From the NCBI RefSeq assembly GCF_001509835.1, contig NZ_JXTJ01000009.1, positions 62,001 through 126,000 on the forward strand: DNA of 64,000 nucleotides, read 5' to 3'. The position numbers and the translations under genes were made by a program. The notes under the pieces are model-generated. The model was not told the DNA's origin. It saw only the letters and a program-made list of their open reading frames with translations, and did not search any database. This DNA is from Allobosea sp. WAO. GTDB taxonomy: Bacteria; Pseudomonadota; Alphaproteobacteria; Rhizobiales; Beijerinckiaceae. Below, piece after piece: positions 37,505 through 46,210 of the stretch (positions are counted from its first letter, which is position 1; each line of letters begins with the position of its first letter).

Positions 37505-37981
37505 TCAGGTGGCGGCCTGGGAGGCCCTGCGCCGTGCCGGCTTCGGAGCGTCCTGCGTCGGCGCCGTGATGCCGAAATCCTCCGGCCTGAGCACGAGATC
37601 GGCCAGGGTGTAGCGGTCGAGCGTCGTCACGAAGGCGCTGAGCGCCTCGTTGAGCACGCCGCGCAGGCGGCAGCGGGGCGTGACCAGGCAGCGATTGCCG
37701 GCCTCGAAGCACTCGACCAGCGCGAAATCCGGCTCGGTCGCGCGCAGCACCGCCCCGACGCCGATTTCGCCGGGGGGCCGCGCCAGCACGAGGCCGCCGG
37801 AGCGCCCGCGTATGGATTTGAGGAAGCCGGCACGTACCAAGAGGTTCGCGACTTTCATCAGATGGGCCCGGGAAATGCCGTAGACCGCGGCGGTTTCCTC
37901 GATTGTGATCAGCTGGCCGTCCCGCGTCGCCGCATACATCAGCAGGCGCAGGGAATAGTCGGAGAAGTTCGTCAAACGCAT
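37505..37981 (-). CDS. nsrR: Rrf2-family nitric oxide-sensing repressor NsrR
   Basis: 158 residues from MRLTNFSDYSLRLLMYAA. Winged helix with HTH (YGISRAHLMKVANLLVRAGFLKSIRGRSGGLVLARPP) and three cysteines, Cys91, Cys98 and Cys104 (ECFEAGNRCLVTPRCRL), that bind the [4Fe-4S] cluster in NsrR; Asp8, the fourth ligand known from Streptomyces NsrR, is also in place. That distinguishes it from IscR and RirA. It should repress NO-defence genes until NO destroys the cluster. An 11-1-11 repeat lies 48 bp upstream of its start, suggesting autoregulation. Confidence 0.9.
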   Translation of the reverse strand: MRLTNFSDYSLRLLMYAATRDGQLITIEETAAVYGISRAHLMKVANLLVRAGFLKSIRGRSGGLVLARPPGEIGVGAVLRATEPDFALVECFEAGNRCLVTPRCRLRGVLNEALSAFVTTLDRYTLADLVLRPEDFGITAPTQDAPKPARRRASQAAT

Positions 37982-38028
37982 TGCGGCTTCCGGCGCTGTC
38001 GTCCCGGGCTGCAGTCGGGTCACGGTGA

Positions 38029-38051
38029 AAGATGTGGCCCTGTAGCATCTT
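38029..38051. promoter_or_regulatory. NsrR-type operator upstream of nsrR
   Basis: 11-1-11 repeat: left arm AAGATGTGGCC, right arm TGTAGCATCTT; outer six bases AAGATG/CATCTT are perfectly symmetric. Just upstream of the nsrR start, in the position for autoregulation. Confidence 0.65.
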
Positions 38052-38199
38052 TCGCAACCGCCCGAGCGGAATTCCGCTCTGAAGCGGTCGGCAGGCGCTC
38101 TGTAGTCCCGCCGGCTCGCGCCAGCTCAGCCCGCCAAAAGGGCGCCGCCGCGAGCCGCAAGCTGCGATCGGAGCCGCCTCCGCATTGGCGACGGCAATC

Positions 38200-38646
38200 C
38201 TAAGCGACGCTGACGGCAACCGCCGCCCGGCCCGGCAGGTGCAGCGCCTTGTCGCCGATGTTGAGCCCGATCTGCAGGCTGTCGGCGACGCGCCGGGCCC
38301 GCCCGATGAAGAGGGCGGCAGCAGGACCCGCGCAATGCGCGTTGACGACCCCCTCGAACAGCACGAGCCAGTGCTCGAAATGCTCCATCGTCAGCCCGAG
38401 TCCGAAATGGGCGACGTGCGGCTTGCCTCCATAGCGGCCGCTCATCAGCGTCAGCGACGACCAGAAATCGACCATGGTGGCGAGATGCGCATCCCAGCCA
38501 TCGCCGATCCGCTCCTCGAATATCGGTCCGAGCACGGCGTCCTGGCGGATCAGGGCATAGAAGTCGTGCACGATCCGCTCGACCAGCGGCTCGGAGACGT
38601 CCTGGGGAAGGGGTGGGATCAAGGTGATGATCCTTTTAAGATGCAT
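38200..38646 (-). CDS. Group III truncated haemoglobin
   Basis: 148 residues from MHLKRIITLI. Two-over-two globin with VERIVHDFYALIRQDAVLGPIF (Tyr30 at B10), GDGWDAHLATMVDFWSSLTLMSGRYGG and proximal His80 in HVAHFGLGLTMEHFEHWLVLF, all characteristic of the trHb III group. Such proteins act in NO or oxygen chemistry, e.g. NO dioxygenation. The NsrR-type repeat covers the presumed ATG, so translation may really start at TTG 38622, which has AAAAGGA about 8 nt upstream and would remove eight residues without touching the globin core. Confidence 0.88.
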   Translation of the reverse strand: MHLKRIITLIPPLPQDVSEPLVERIVHDFYALIRQDAVLGPIFEERIGDGWDAHLATMVDFWSSLTLMSGRYGGKPHVAHFGLGLTMEHFEHWLVLFEGVVNAHCAGPAAALFIGRARRVADSLQIGLNIGDKALHLPGRAAVAVSVA

Positions 38647-38660
38647 GTCTAATGTCACTT
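38638..38660. promoter_or_regulatory. NsrR-type operator at the haemoglobin gene start
   Basis: 11-1-11 repeat: left arm AAGATGCATGT, right arm TAATGTCACTT. The left arm is a perfect half-site; the right arm is degenerate. It overlaps the ATG of the truncated haemoglobin frame. Confidence 0.6.
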
Positions 38661-38843
38661 TTATATGCACGTAGTCGCCGGCTGTAAATCGCCGGCGCTG
38701 TGACGAGCGACTGCGGCCCGCCCGGGAGTCCGCCCGGCTTTTCTTCGCTGCGACCTTAAGGCGTGATGACAGGAAGTGCGTGCAACAATATACAGTCAAT
38801 CCTGTGAGCCGCCTTCCCCCTGTCCCGAGCGAGTGTGAAGCCG

Positions 38844-40214
38844 ATGGTTGACTGGACGCCCGACCTGACGCGCAGCGACAAGCCGCGCTATCTGGCGATC
38901 GCCGAAGCCATTGCCGAGGATATCGTCAGTGGCCGGCTCTCTGCCGGCGACCGGCTGCCGCCCCAGCGCCAGCTTGCTGCCAGGCTGGCGGTGGATTTCA
39001 CCACGGTAGCGCGCGGCTATGTCGAGGCCCAGCGCCGCGGGCTGGTTGCTTCGCGCGTCGGCCAGGGCACCTTCGTCAAGGCGCCGGTCCGGCAGCGCGC
39101 GGTCGCGCCGGAGCTCGTCGATCTCTCGATGAATCTGCCGCCCGAGCCCGACGATCCGGCGCTGATCGCGCGAATGCGCGAGGGTGTTGCCGAGGTCAGC
39201 GCCGATCTGATTTCGCTGCTGCGCTATCAGGGTTTTGGCGGCGCGCGTTCCGACAAGGTAGCGGCGGCCGAGTGGCTCGGCCGGCGCGGGCTTGCGCCGG
39301 CATTCGAGCGCCTGTTCGTCGTGCCCGGTGCCCATGCGGCGCTGCTCGGCATCCTCAACGTGCTGGCGCGTCCGGGCGATGTCGTGCTGGCCGAAGCGCT
39401 GACCTATCCCGGCATCCGCTCGATCGCGGCCCAGCTCGGGATCCGGGTGGCCGGGCTTGCCATGGATGGCGACGGCATCGTGCCTGCCGCCTTTGCCGAA
39501 GCCTGCGAGAGATTGAAGCCGAAGGCGCTCTATCTCAATCCGGTGCTGCACAACCCGACGACATTGACTGTACCGGAGGCGCGCCGCGTCGAACTTGCGG
39601 AGATCGCCAGGCGCCATCGCGTCGCGATCATCGAGGACGACGCCTATGGCTTCGTGCCCGCGGTCTCGCCGCTACCTTTTGCCGTGATCGCACCAGAGCT
39701 GACCTGGCATGTCGCCGGCCTGTCGAAATGCATTGGGGCGGGCCTGCGCATCGCCTATGTCGTGACGCCCGATGCGCGTTCGGGCTGGCCCTTCGCGGCG
39801 GCGCTGCGCGCCGCCAGCGTCATGGCTTCGCCTTTGACGGCGGCGATTGCGACCCGCTGGATCGAGGACGGCACGGCAGATGCTATTCTGCGCTTCGTCC
39901 GGGCGGATGCGAATGCCCGCCAGCGACTGGCTGCCGAGGTGCTGGCGCCGGGCAGCTACCGGGCCGATCCGCTGAGCTTCAATCTCTGGCTCGAGCTTCC
40001 CGCGCCCTGGACGCGGTCGGCCTTTGCCGGCCACATGCAGGCGACTGGCATCGGCGTCGCTGCCAGCGACGTCTTCGCTGCCGACGGCAATCCGCCCGAA
40101 GCCGTGCGGGTCTGTCTCGGCGGGCCGCAGAGCCGCGATGCCGTCCGCAACGCGCTGGAATTCATGGCGCATGCGCTCGGGCACCCGCCCGAGATCAGCT
40201 CGACCGTGCTGTGA
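38844..40214 (+). CDS. MocR/PdxR-type regulator (GntR HTH fused to aminotransferase-like domain)
   Basis: 456 residues. N-terminal GntR winged helix (YLAIAEAIAEDIVSGRLSAGDRLPPQRQLAARLAVDFTTVARGYVEAQRRGLVASRVGQGTFVK), then a fold-type I aminotransferase domain: YLNPVLHNPTTLTVP, IIEDDAYGFV, and HVAGLSKCIGAGLRIAYVV with the PLP-binding Lys in SLSK-like context. MocR proteins sense PLP or amino compounds. Start ATG 38844; a GTG 9 bp upstream is also in frame. It is divergent from the haemoglobin gene. Target unknown; PdxR-like or taurine/GABA-type regulators would be possible. Confidence 0.88.
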   Translation: MVDWTPDLTRSDKPRYLAIAEAIAEDIVSGRLSAGDRLPPQRQLAARLAVDFTTVARGYVEAQRRGLVASRVGQGTFVKAPVRQRAVAPELVDLSMNLPPEPDDPALIARMREGVAEVSADLISLLRYQGFGGARSDKVAAAEWLGRRGLAPAFERLFVVPGAHAALLGILNVLARPGDVVLAEALTYPGIRSIAAQLGIRVAGLAMDGDGIVPAAFAEACERLKPKALYLNPVLHNPTTLTVPEARRVELAEIARRHRVAIIEDDAYGFVPAVSPLPFAVIAPELTWHVAGLSKCIGAGLRIAYVVTPDARSGWPFAAALRAASVMASPLTAAIATRWIEDGTADAILRFVRADANARQRLAAEVLAPGSYRADPLSFNLWLELPAPWTRSAFAGHMQATGIGVAASDVFAADGNPPEAVRVCLGGPQSRDAVRNALEFMAHALGHPPEISSTVL

Positions 40215-40336
40215 TCGGCTGAGGCATACGGTCGCAATCCCGGCTGTGTCGAGAATTGAGTGCATACAATGTTGCCAATGACTGCTATAGTACGGCCATG
40301 ATCGATAAAGACGGTACGCGCGCCCCGGAGGGCAAG

Positions 40337-40741
40337 ATGGAATCTCGTACTTGGCCCAAGCTGTCGCCGTTCAAGACCGGCATGCGGGGGCGCTGCCCAC
40401 GCTGTGGCGAAGGCAAGCTGTTCGACGGCTTCCTGACGCTGAAGCCGCGCTGCGAGGCCTGTGGGCTCGACTACGGCTTCGCCGATCCCGCCGACGGTCC
40501 GGCCTTCTTCGTCATGATGTTCGTCTGTATTCCCGCGCTGTCTTTCGCGCTCTGGCTGGAACTCGCCTATGAGCCGTCCGCCTGGGTCCATCTGGTGACG
40601 ACGCTACCGATCGTGCTCCTGACCTGCATCCCGCCCTTGCGCCCGCTCAAGGGCTGGCTCGTGGCCTCGCAGTACTTCTTCAAGGCCGAGGAAGGCCGCC
40701 TCGCCAAGCCGCGCCCCGCCCAGGCGCCGGTGCAGCGCTGA
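40337..40741 (+). CDS. DUF983 zinc-ribbon membrane protein
   Basis: 134 residues from ATG 40337, preceded by GGAGGG 4 nt upstream; upstream in-frame ATGs lack such a site. A four-cysteine zinc ribbon CPRCGEGKLFDGFLTLKPRCEACG is followed by two membrane helices, the DUF983 pattern. Members lie near cytochrome oxidase genes in some alphaproteobacteria, but no function is known to me. A 6-bp hairpin overlaps the stop codon. Confidence 0.9.
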   Translation: MESRTWPKLSPFKTGMRGRCPRCGEGKLFDGFLTLKPRCEACGLDYGFADPADGPAFFVMMFVCIPALSFALWLELAYEPSAWVHLVTTLPIVLLTCIPPLRPLKGWLVASQYFFKAEEGRLAKPRPAQAPVQR

Positions 40742-40781
40742 GGCGTCACGCCTCCGCAGCGAGCTAGGGGGGCCGGTGCGC

Positions 40782-42731
40782 CTAGCTGGCCTGCCGGAGC
40801 GCCGGCTGCGGCAGCATAATGCGATCGAAGAAGGCGCCGAGCGGGTCATGTGCGTCCAGCGGCAGCAGTTGCGCGACGTACTGGTCCGGCCGGACGATGA
40901 CCAGGCAACCCACCTGCCGGTCGATACCGCGCAGCGCGAAGATGTCCTGGCCGTTGGCAAGGTCGGGACAGAAGACCTTCTCATAGTCGCGCAGGCCGTG
41001 GCGGCCCTTTCCGGGCAGCAGCAGCGGGTGAACGCTTCCGATGTCTACCTCGCGATGGCCACGCTGAAGCACGGCGCGCAGGTCGAACACGGCATCGATG
41101 TCCTCGTCGTTGCGCGTGTAGCGGCGGACCGGCGAGCGCTCCGATCCCGCGAGGAATTCGCAGAGTGCGCCGATCGGGCCTTCGGGATGCCCCCGGTCTT
41201 CGGCTCCTCCGAAGGCGAAAAGCCGCCAGCGGCCGTCGGCCTTGCCAGTGTGCCCGATATGGACCGGCTTGGCGTCGGCAAGGCGAATGACCGGCGCCGA
41301 GTGGAAGCGTGTACCGACCAGGAAACCCCTCGCGAGATGCTGGAACGAGGCATTGCCGGTAAGGAGCGAGGGCGCATAGCGTGTCGCCGTGCCGGCGGTG
41401 TAGCGCCCATGCCGCACGAAATAATCTTGCACTTCGGCGGGGTCGACGCCCGCGCCCTGCGGATCGCTGGCGGCCTTCACCGGCGCACTGAGCAGGGCCG
41501 CCCATTCCCGGTCGAAGGCGATCAATTCGCCGGCGATCGCCTGGCGCTCGGCCGAGTAACTGTGCAGCAGTTCCGGAGCGCAGCGCCCGCGCAGCACGGC
41601 GGCCAGCTTCCAGCCCAGGTTAAAGCTGTCCTGCATCGAGACATTCATACCTTGCCCGGCCTTGGGGCTGTGGGTGTGGCAGGCATCCCCGGCGATGAAG
41701 ATCCGGGGCAGCCGCTCGCCTGCCTCCGCATCCGGCACGTCGTCGAACCTGTCGCAGAGCCGCTGGCCGATCTCGTAGACCGACCACCAGGCGACCTCCT
41801 TCACCTCGATCTCATAGGGCTGCAGGATGCGCCGCACGGCCGCGATCAGATAGTCGACGGTGATGTTGCGACTGCCGACGCGCTCGTCCTGTCTGAGCTT
41901 GTCGAGCTCGACATAGATGCGCACGAGATAGCCGCCCTCGCGCGGGATGAGCACGATCGTGCCTTCGCTCGCCGACTGGATCAGGGCTTTCAGGCGGATG
42001 TCCGGGAAATCGGTCACCGCCAGCACGTCCATCACGCCCCAGGCCTGATTGGCGGCGTCGCCCTCCAGGGCGCGCGCGATCGATCTGCGCACGACGCTCC
42101 GGGCTCCGTCGCAGCCGACGACATAGCGCGCTTTGATCGTCTCGATCTGGCCGGCATGGGCGGGGTCGAGCCGCTCCAGCCGCGCCGTGACGGGATGGGA
42201 CGAGCCAGTATCCGGCTCTGTCGCCAGGTCGAGCAGGCGTCGGGAATAATGAGGCTCGAGCCGGCCCGGTGCATTGCGCATGGTTTCGAGGTAGAAATCA
42301 TGCACCCGCGCCTGGCTCAGGATGACATGCGGAAATTCCGACAGCCCGTCCTCGACGTCCTGGACCCGGCCGTGCCGGGCGATGTTCTCCCGCTTAGTCC
42401 CGTCCGGCTTCCAGAACACCGTTTCGTTGACCCAGTAGGCCTCCTTCAGCACGCGCTCGGCAAAGCCGAAGGCGTGGAACATCTCGATCGTCCTGCAGGC
42501 GATGCCGTCGGCCTGGCCCATCTGCAGCGGACCGTCCTTCTGCTCGACGATGCAGGTCCGGATCTCGGGAAAGGCGGCGAGCTGAGCGGCGAGGGTGAGT
42601 CCGGCGGGGCCGCAGCCGACGATCAGGACGTCGACTTCCTTCGGCAGGGCTTCCGTATGAGGGGAGGCATGCTCGAAGGTCTGGGCGATCGCCGGGTCTC
42701 CCGGGCTGAATCCGTCGAGATGGAACTGCAT
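40782..42731 (-). CDS. mobA: FAD-dependent 3-hydroxybenzoate 4-monooxygenase-like hydroxylase (MobA type)
   Basis: 649 residues, phenol-hydroxylase-type flavoprotein. FAD motif VDVLIVGCGPAGLTLAAQLA, DG motif in YVVGCDGARSVVRR and GDACHTHSPKAGQGMNVSMQDSFNLGWKLA; a C-terminal thioredoxin-like domain with ADGRWRLFAFGG. The start MQFHLDGFSPGDPAIA and the run QADGIACRTIEMFHAFGFA closely follow Comamonas MobA as I recall it. Expected reaction is NADPH- and O2-dependent hydroxylation of 3-hydroxybenzoate to protocatechuate. No ring-cleavage genes are adjacent. Confidence 0.82.
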   Translation of the reverse strand: MQFHLDGFSPGDPAIAQTFEHASPHTEALPKEVDVLIVGCGPAGLTLAAQLAAFPEIRTCIVEQKDGPLQMGQADGIACRTIEMFHAFGFAERVLKEAYWVNETVFWKPDGTKRENIARHGRVQDVEDGLSEFPHVILSQARVHDFYLETMRNAPGRLEPHYSRRLLDLATEPDTGSSHPVTARLERLDPAHAGQIETIKARYVVGCDGARSVVRRSIARALEGDAANQAWGVMDVLAVTDFPDIRLKALIQSASEGTIVLIPREGGYLVRIYVELDKLRQDERVGSRNITVDYLIAAVRRILQPYEIEVKEVAWWSVYEIGQRLCDRFDDVPDAEAGERLPRIFIAGDACHTHSPKAGQGMNVSMQDSFNLGWKLAAVLRGRCAPELLHSYSAERQAIAGELIAFDREWAALLSAPVKAASDPQGAGVDPAEVQDYFVRHGRYTAGTATRYAPSLLTGNASFQHLARGFLVGTRFHSAPVIRLADAKPVHIGHTGKADGRWRLFAFGGAEDRGHPEGPIGALCEFLAGSERSPVRRYTRNDEDIDAVFDLRAVLQRGHREVDIGSVHPLLLPGKGRHGLRDYEKVFCPDLANGQDIFALRGIDRQVGCLVIVRPDQYVAQLLPLDAHDPLGAFFDRIMLPQPALRQAS

Positions 42732-42808
42732 GCTGCTCTCGCGGGATCGAGACGAAGGATCGGGAAGGCGGCCCGCCTTGGCCGCCGAAGCGTCGCGTTT
42801 CCCGGCGC

Positions 42809-44191
42809 TCAGCGCCGGTTGAACAGGATCATCTTCTCCTGCGTCATGTCGCGCATGGTGTAGGGGATACCGCCGGTGCCGTAGCCGGATTCGCGGCGCC
42901 CGGCGAAAGGCATCCAGTCGGTGCGGAAGGTGGTGGGATCGTTGACCATCACCGCCGAAGCGTCGAGCCGCTCGGCAGCGCGCAGGGCTATGTCGATATC
43001 TCCGGCGAAGATGCTGGCCTGGAAGGCGACGGGCAGCGCGTTCGCCCGGGCGATGGCCTCGTCGAGCTTCTCATAGGGATAGATGCCGACCACCGGCCCG
43101 AAGATCTCGAGTTGCGAGACCTTGGCGTCGGCAGCGGGGTCGAGCAGCACGGTCGGTTCCAGCGTCGTCTCCGAGAGCCGCTTGCCGCCGGTCGCGAGCT
43201 TCGCGCCGCCATTGACCGCCTCGTCGATCCAGGCGGCGACGCGGTCCGCTTCGCGCGGCTGGATCAGCGGCCCGACCTCGGTCTCCTTCAGCACGGGGTC
43301 GCCGGTGCGCAACGCCTTGACGCGTGCAACCAGCCGCTCGGTGAAAGCATCGACGATCTCGCGATGGACGAAGATGCGCTGCGTCGACACGCAGACCTGG
43401 CCGGCATGGTAATAGCCGCCCTTCACCATCGGCTCGATGATCTTGTCGAGATCGGCGCTGCGGTCGACGATCGCCGGCGCCGCTCCGCCATGCTCCAGCG
43501 CCGAGCGGGCGCCGTGGGCGAGCTTGGAATGCAGATACCAGCCGACCTTGGCCGAGCCGATGAAGCTGAGGAAGGCGATGCGCCTGTCGGTGGCGAGCTT
43601 TTCCGCCAGTTCGGTGCTTTCTGGAATGAAGGTCTGGCACCAGGCCTCGGGGAGCCCCGCCTCATGCACCAGGGCGACGAAGTCGCGGCAGGAGAGCGGC
43701 GTCGTGCCGGCCGGCTTGACGATCACCGGGCAGCCGGTCGCGATCGCCGGCGCGACCTGGTGAACGATCAGGTTGAGCGGGTGGTTGAAGGCCGAGATCG
43801 CCGCGACGATGCCGATCGGCTCCTTGGTGGTGAAGGCCCAGCGATTGGCCGCGGCCGGCGACAACCCCATAGGGATCTCGCGGCCGCCAAAATTCCTGAG
43901 CTCGTCAGCGGCATTATGAATGCCGTCGATGGCGCGTGTCGTCTCGACGATGGCGTCCGGCAGCGGCTTACCGCCTTCGCGCGCGATCTGGCGGGCGAAA
44001 TGCTCGCGCTTGCCGTCCAGCAGGCCGGCCAGCCGGCGCAGGATCGCCATTCGCTCATGCGGCTTCAGCCAGCTGTCGCGATCCCGAAACACCTTCTCGG
44101 CGGCCTGAAGCTTGGCTTCGAGCGCCGCCGCGTCGTCGGTGGCGATTTCCGCGATGGGTGCGCGATCATAGGCCTGAACCACCTGCAACAT
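42809..44191 (-). CDS. Aldehyde dehydrogenase family protein
   Basis: 460 residues, NAD(P)-dependent ALDH fold. Catalytic Cys in YYHAGQVCVSTQRIFVH and general-base Glu in ALEHGGAAP; NPLNL and FIGSAKVG segments form the cofactor site; EIFGPVVGIYPY and GRRESGYGTGGI are conserved C-terminal motifs. EHGG in place of the usual ELGG is a minor deviation. It has a good AAGGAG ribosome site. It precedes mobA on the same strand and follows the acetolactate synthase-like gene, with a repeat-like gap of about 180 bp between. Substrate not determinable. Confidence 0.9.
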   Translation of the reverse strand: MLQVVQAYDRAPIAEIATDDAAALEAKLQAAEKVFRDRDSWLKPHERMAILRRLAGLLDGKREHFARQIAREGGKPLPDAIVETTRAIDGIHNAADELRNFGGREIPMGLSPAAANRWAFTTKEPIGIVAAISAFNHPLNLIVHQVAPAIATGCPVIVKPAGTTPLSCRDFVALVHEAGLPEAWCQTFIPESTELAEKLATDRRIAFLSFIGSAKVGWYLHSKLAHGARSALEHGGAAPAIVDRSADLDKIIEPMVKGGYYHAGQVCVSTQRIFVHREIVDAFTERLVARVKALRTGDPVLKETEVGPLIQPREADRVAAWIDEAVNGGAKLATGGKRLSETTLEPTVLLDPAADAKVSQLEIFGPVVGIYPYEKLDEAIARANALPVAFQASIFAGDIDIALRAAERLDASAVMVNDPTTFRTDWMPFAGRRESGYGTGGIPYTMRDMTQEKMILFNRR

Positions 44192-44240
44192 CTCGGTCTC
44201 CTTCGCGGCTCGGGAATTGTGCGTTGCCGCTCCGTACGTC

Positions 44241-44338
44241 CCGTCATTCCGGACAAGCTGCGAAGCAGCGCAGCTCCGGAATCCATCGTAGAGATCAGTC
44301 CTCTATGATCGATTTCGGCGCTCCGGCCGGAGTGACGG
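44241..44338. repeat. Intergenic inverted repeat element
   Basis: Outer arms CCGTCATTCCGG (44241-44252) and CCGGAGTGACGG (44327-44338) are inverted copies with one mismatch, and the interior has a second hairpin (AGCTGCG...CGCAGCT). The sequence style with CGTCATTCCGGA and GGAATCCAT is like the short palindromic repeats scattered between genes in Hyphomicrobiales. Only one copy is in this window. Confidence 0.6.
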
Positions 44339-44369
44339 CCAGATCTCAGCGGAGCATGGTGGCGTACCT

Positions 44370-46025
44370 TCAAGCCAACTCCACATCCGGCGAACGGTTG
44401 CGCAGTTCCTCGACCAGCACGCGGGTGTTCTCGGAATAGTCGATCGGAACCTCGACGAGATGGACGCCGCCGCCGGCGAAGGCATCCTCCAGCACCGGCA
44501 CGAGGTCTTCGACCGCGCCGACACGCGAGCCCCTGGCGCCATAGGCCTGCGCATAGCGGACGAAGTCGGGGTTACCGAAGCTCATGCCGTAATCAGGGAA
44601 GCCGTCGACCGCCTGCTTCCAGCGGATCATGCCATAGGCGCTGTCGTTCAGGATCACCACGACGAGGTTGAGACCGAGCCTGACGGCGGTCTCCATCTCC
44701 TGCGAGTTCATCATGAAGCCGCCATCGCCGCAGACCGCCATCACCCGGCGGCCGGGATTGAGCATCGCCGCCATCATCGCCGAGGGCAGGCCGGCGCCCA
44801 TCGTCGCCAGCGCATTGTCGAGCAGCAGCGTGTTCGCGACATGGGTGCGGTAGTTCCGCGCGAACCAGATCTTGTACATGCCGTTGTCGAGGCAGACGAT
44901 GCCGTCTTCCGGCATCACCTTGCGGATGTCATGCACGATGCGCTGCGGCGTCGGCGGGAAACGGTCCTCCTCTGCGCGGTCGTTGATCCGTGCCAGGATC
45001 TTCTGGCGCAGTTCCAGCAGGTGCGGATCGGCGTCGAGCTTGCCGCCCAGCCTGTCGGCCAGCGCGGTGACGCTCGCGCCGATATCGCCGATGACCTCGG
45101 CGTCGGGATGGTAGACCTGCTCGACCGTGGCAGACTGGTAGCCAATATGGATCACCTTCGAGCCGCCGGCGCTCTTCATCAGGAAGGGGGGCTTCTCGAC
45201 CGTGTCGTGGCCGATCGAGATGATCAGGTCGGCCTGCTCGACGGCGCGGTGGACATAATCGCCCTCCGAGAGGGCCGCCGTGCCCATATAGAGATTGGAG
45301 CCGCCGGTGACGGCGCCCTTGCCCATCTGGGTGTTGAAGAAGGGAAGCCGCGCCCGGCGCACGAAGGCCGAGAGCGCCTCGACCAGGCGCGGGCGGTTGC
45401 CGGCGGCGCCGATCATCACGAGCGGGCGCTTGGCGGCGAGGATCATCTGGGCAGCACGGTCGAGCGCGGCGGGATCGGCGATCGGCCGCTCCAGCGGGTG
45501 CACCGGGATCAGCGGAACGTCGTCGATCTCCTCGGCAGCGATATCCTCGGGCAGTTCGAGATGCACCGGTCCCGGCCGCTCCTCCATCGCGACGCGGAAG
45601 GCATCGCGCACCACGGAGGGGATGCTGGCGGCGCTGACGATCTGCCGGGTCATCTTGGTCAGCGGCTTCATCGAGGCGATGACGTCGACGATCTGGAAGC
45701 GCGCCTGCTTGGCGGTCATGATCGCCTTCTGGCCGGTGATCAGGATCATCGGCATGGCGCCGAGATGGGCATAGGCCGCGCCGGTCGAGAAGTTCAGCGC
45801 GCCGGGGCCGAGCGTCGCGATGCAGACCCCAGGCTTGCCCGTCAGCCTGCCATGCGTCGCGGCCATGAAGGCTGCGGCCTGCTCATGACGCGTCAGCACC
45901 AGCTCGATCTTCGAGGTCCGCAAGGATTCGACGACGTCGAGGTTCTCCTCGCCCGGCACCCCGAAAATGCGGTCGACGCCCTCGTTCTCGAGCGCCGCAA
46001 CCAGAAGATCCGAGCCCTTCTTCAT
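44370..46025 (-). CDS. Acetolactate synthase large subunit-like ThDP enzyme
   Basis: 551 residues, three-domain thiamine diphosphate enzyme. The N-terminal Pyr domain has FGVPGEENLDVVESLRTSKIELVLTRHEQAAAFMAATHGRLTGKPGVCIATLGPGALN with the catalytic Glu; the PP domain has GDGGFMMNSQEMETAVRLGLNLVVVILNDSAYGM (GDG...N motif binding Mg-ThDP). It looks like the stand-alone AlsS/catabolic-type acetolactate synthase; no small regulatory subunit is adjacent. Linkage with an ALDH and two oxidoreductases could mean another decarboxylase or ligase reaction. A hairpin lies directly before its ribosome site. Confidence 0.85.
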   Translation of the reverse strand: MKKGSDLLVAALENEGVDRIFGVPGEENLDVVESLRTSKIELVLTRHEQAAAFMAATHGRLTGKPGVCIATLGPGALNFSTGAAYAHLGAMPMILITGQKAIMTAKQARFQIVDVIASMKPLTKMTRQIVSAASIPSVVRDAFRVAMEERPGPVHLELPEDIAAEEIDDVPLIPVHPLERPIADPAALDRAAQMILAAKRPLVMIGAAGNRPRLVEALSAFVRRARLPFFNTQMGKGAVTGGSNLYMGTAALSEGDYVHRAVEQADLIISIGHDTVEKPPFLMKSAGGSKVIHIGYQSATVEQVYHPDAEVIGDIGASVTALADRLGGKLDADPHLLELRQKILARINDRAEEDRFPPTPQRIVHDIRKVMPEDGIVCLDNGMYKIWFARNYRTHVANTLLLDNALATMGAGLPSAMMAAMLNPGRRVMAVCGDGGFMMNSQEMETAVRLGLNLVVVILNDSAYGMIRWKQAVDGFPDYGMSFGNPDFVRYAQAYGARGSRVGAVEDLVPVLEDAFAGGGVHLVEVPIDYSENTRVLVEELRNRSPDVELA

Positions 46026-46040
46026 CGTCCGTCGCCTTTC

Positions 46041-46070
46041 CGCCTAGCCTCGTTATCGGGAGGCTAGGCG
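46041..46070 (-). promoter_or_regulatory. Strong 11-bp hairpin in the leader of the acetolactate synthase-like gene
   Basis: CGCCTAGCCTC (46041-46051) and GAGGCTAGGCG (46060-46070) are exact inverted copies with an 8-nt loop. On the transcript the hairpin ends immediately before GGAAAGG, the ribosome site for the ATG at 46025. It could end or attenuate transcripts from the upstream SDR gene or influence translation. Confidence 0.6.
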
Positions 46071-46210
46071 CTTGCGCGGCACAGGGGAAGCGCAATGCGC
46101 TCGGGGCTGCGTAGAGTGCGCAGCGGTGTTCGGTACCGGGGGCTCCGCCAAGGCTCGGGCCGTAAGGGCCCTGCGAAGGCGGCGCCATCCGCTTGGTAAC
46201 CTGCGAGCCG

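Noticed and set aside
40740-40754. GAGGCG-TCA-CGCCTC hairpin at the end of the DUF983 gene as terminator
   Set aside because: Only 6 bp, overlaps the stop codon and has no T-run; too weak to list separately.
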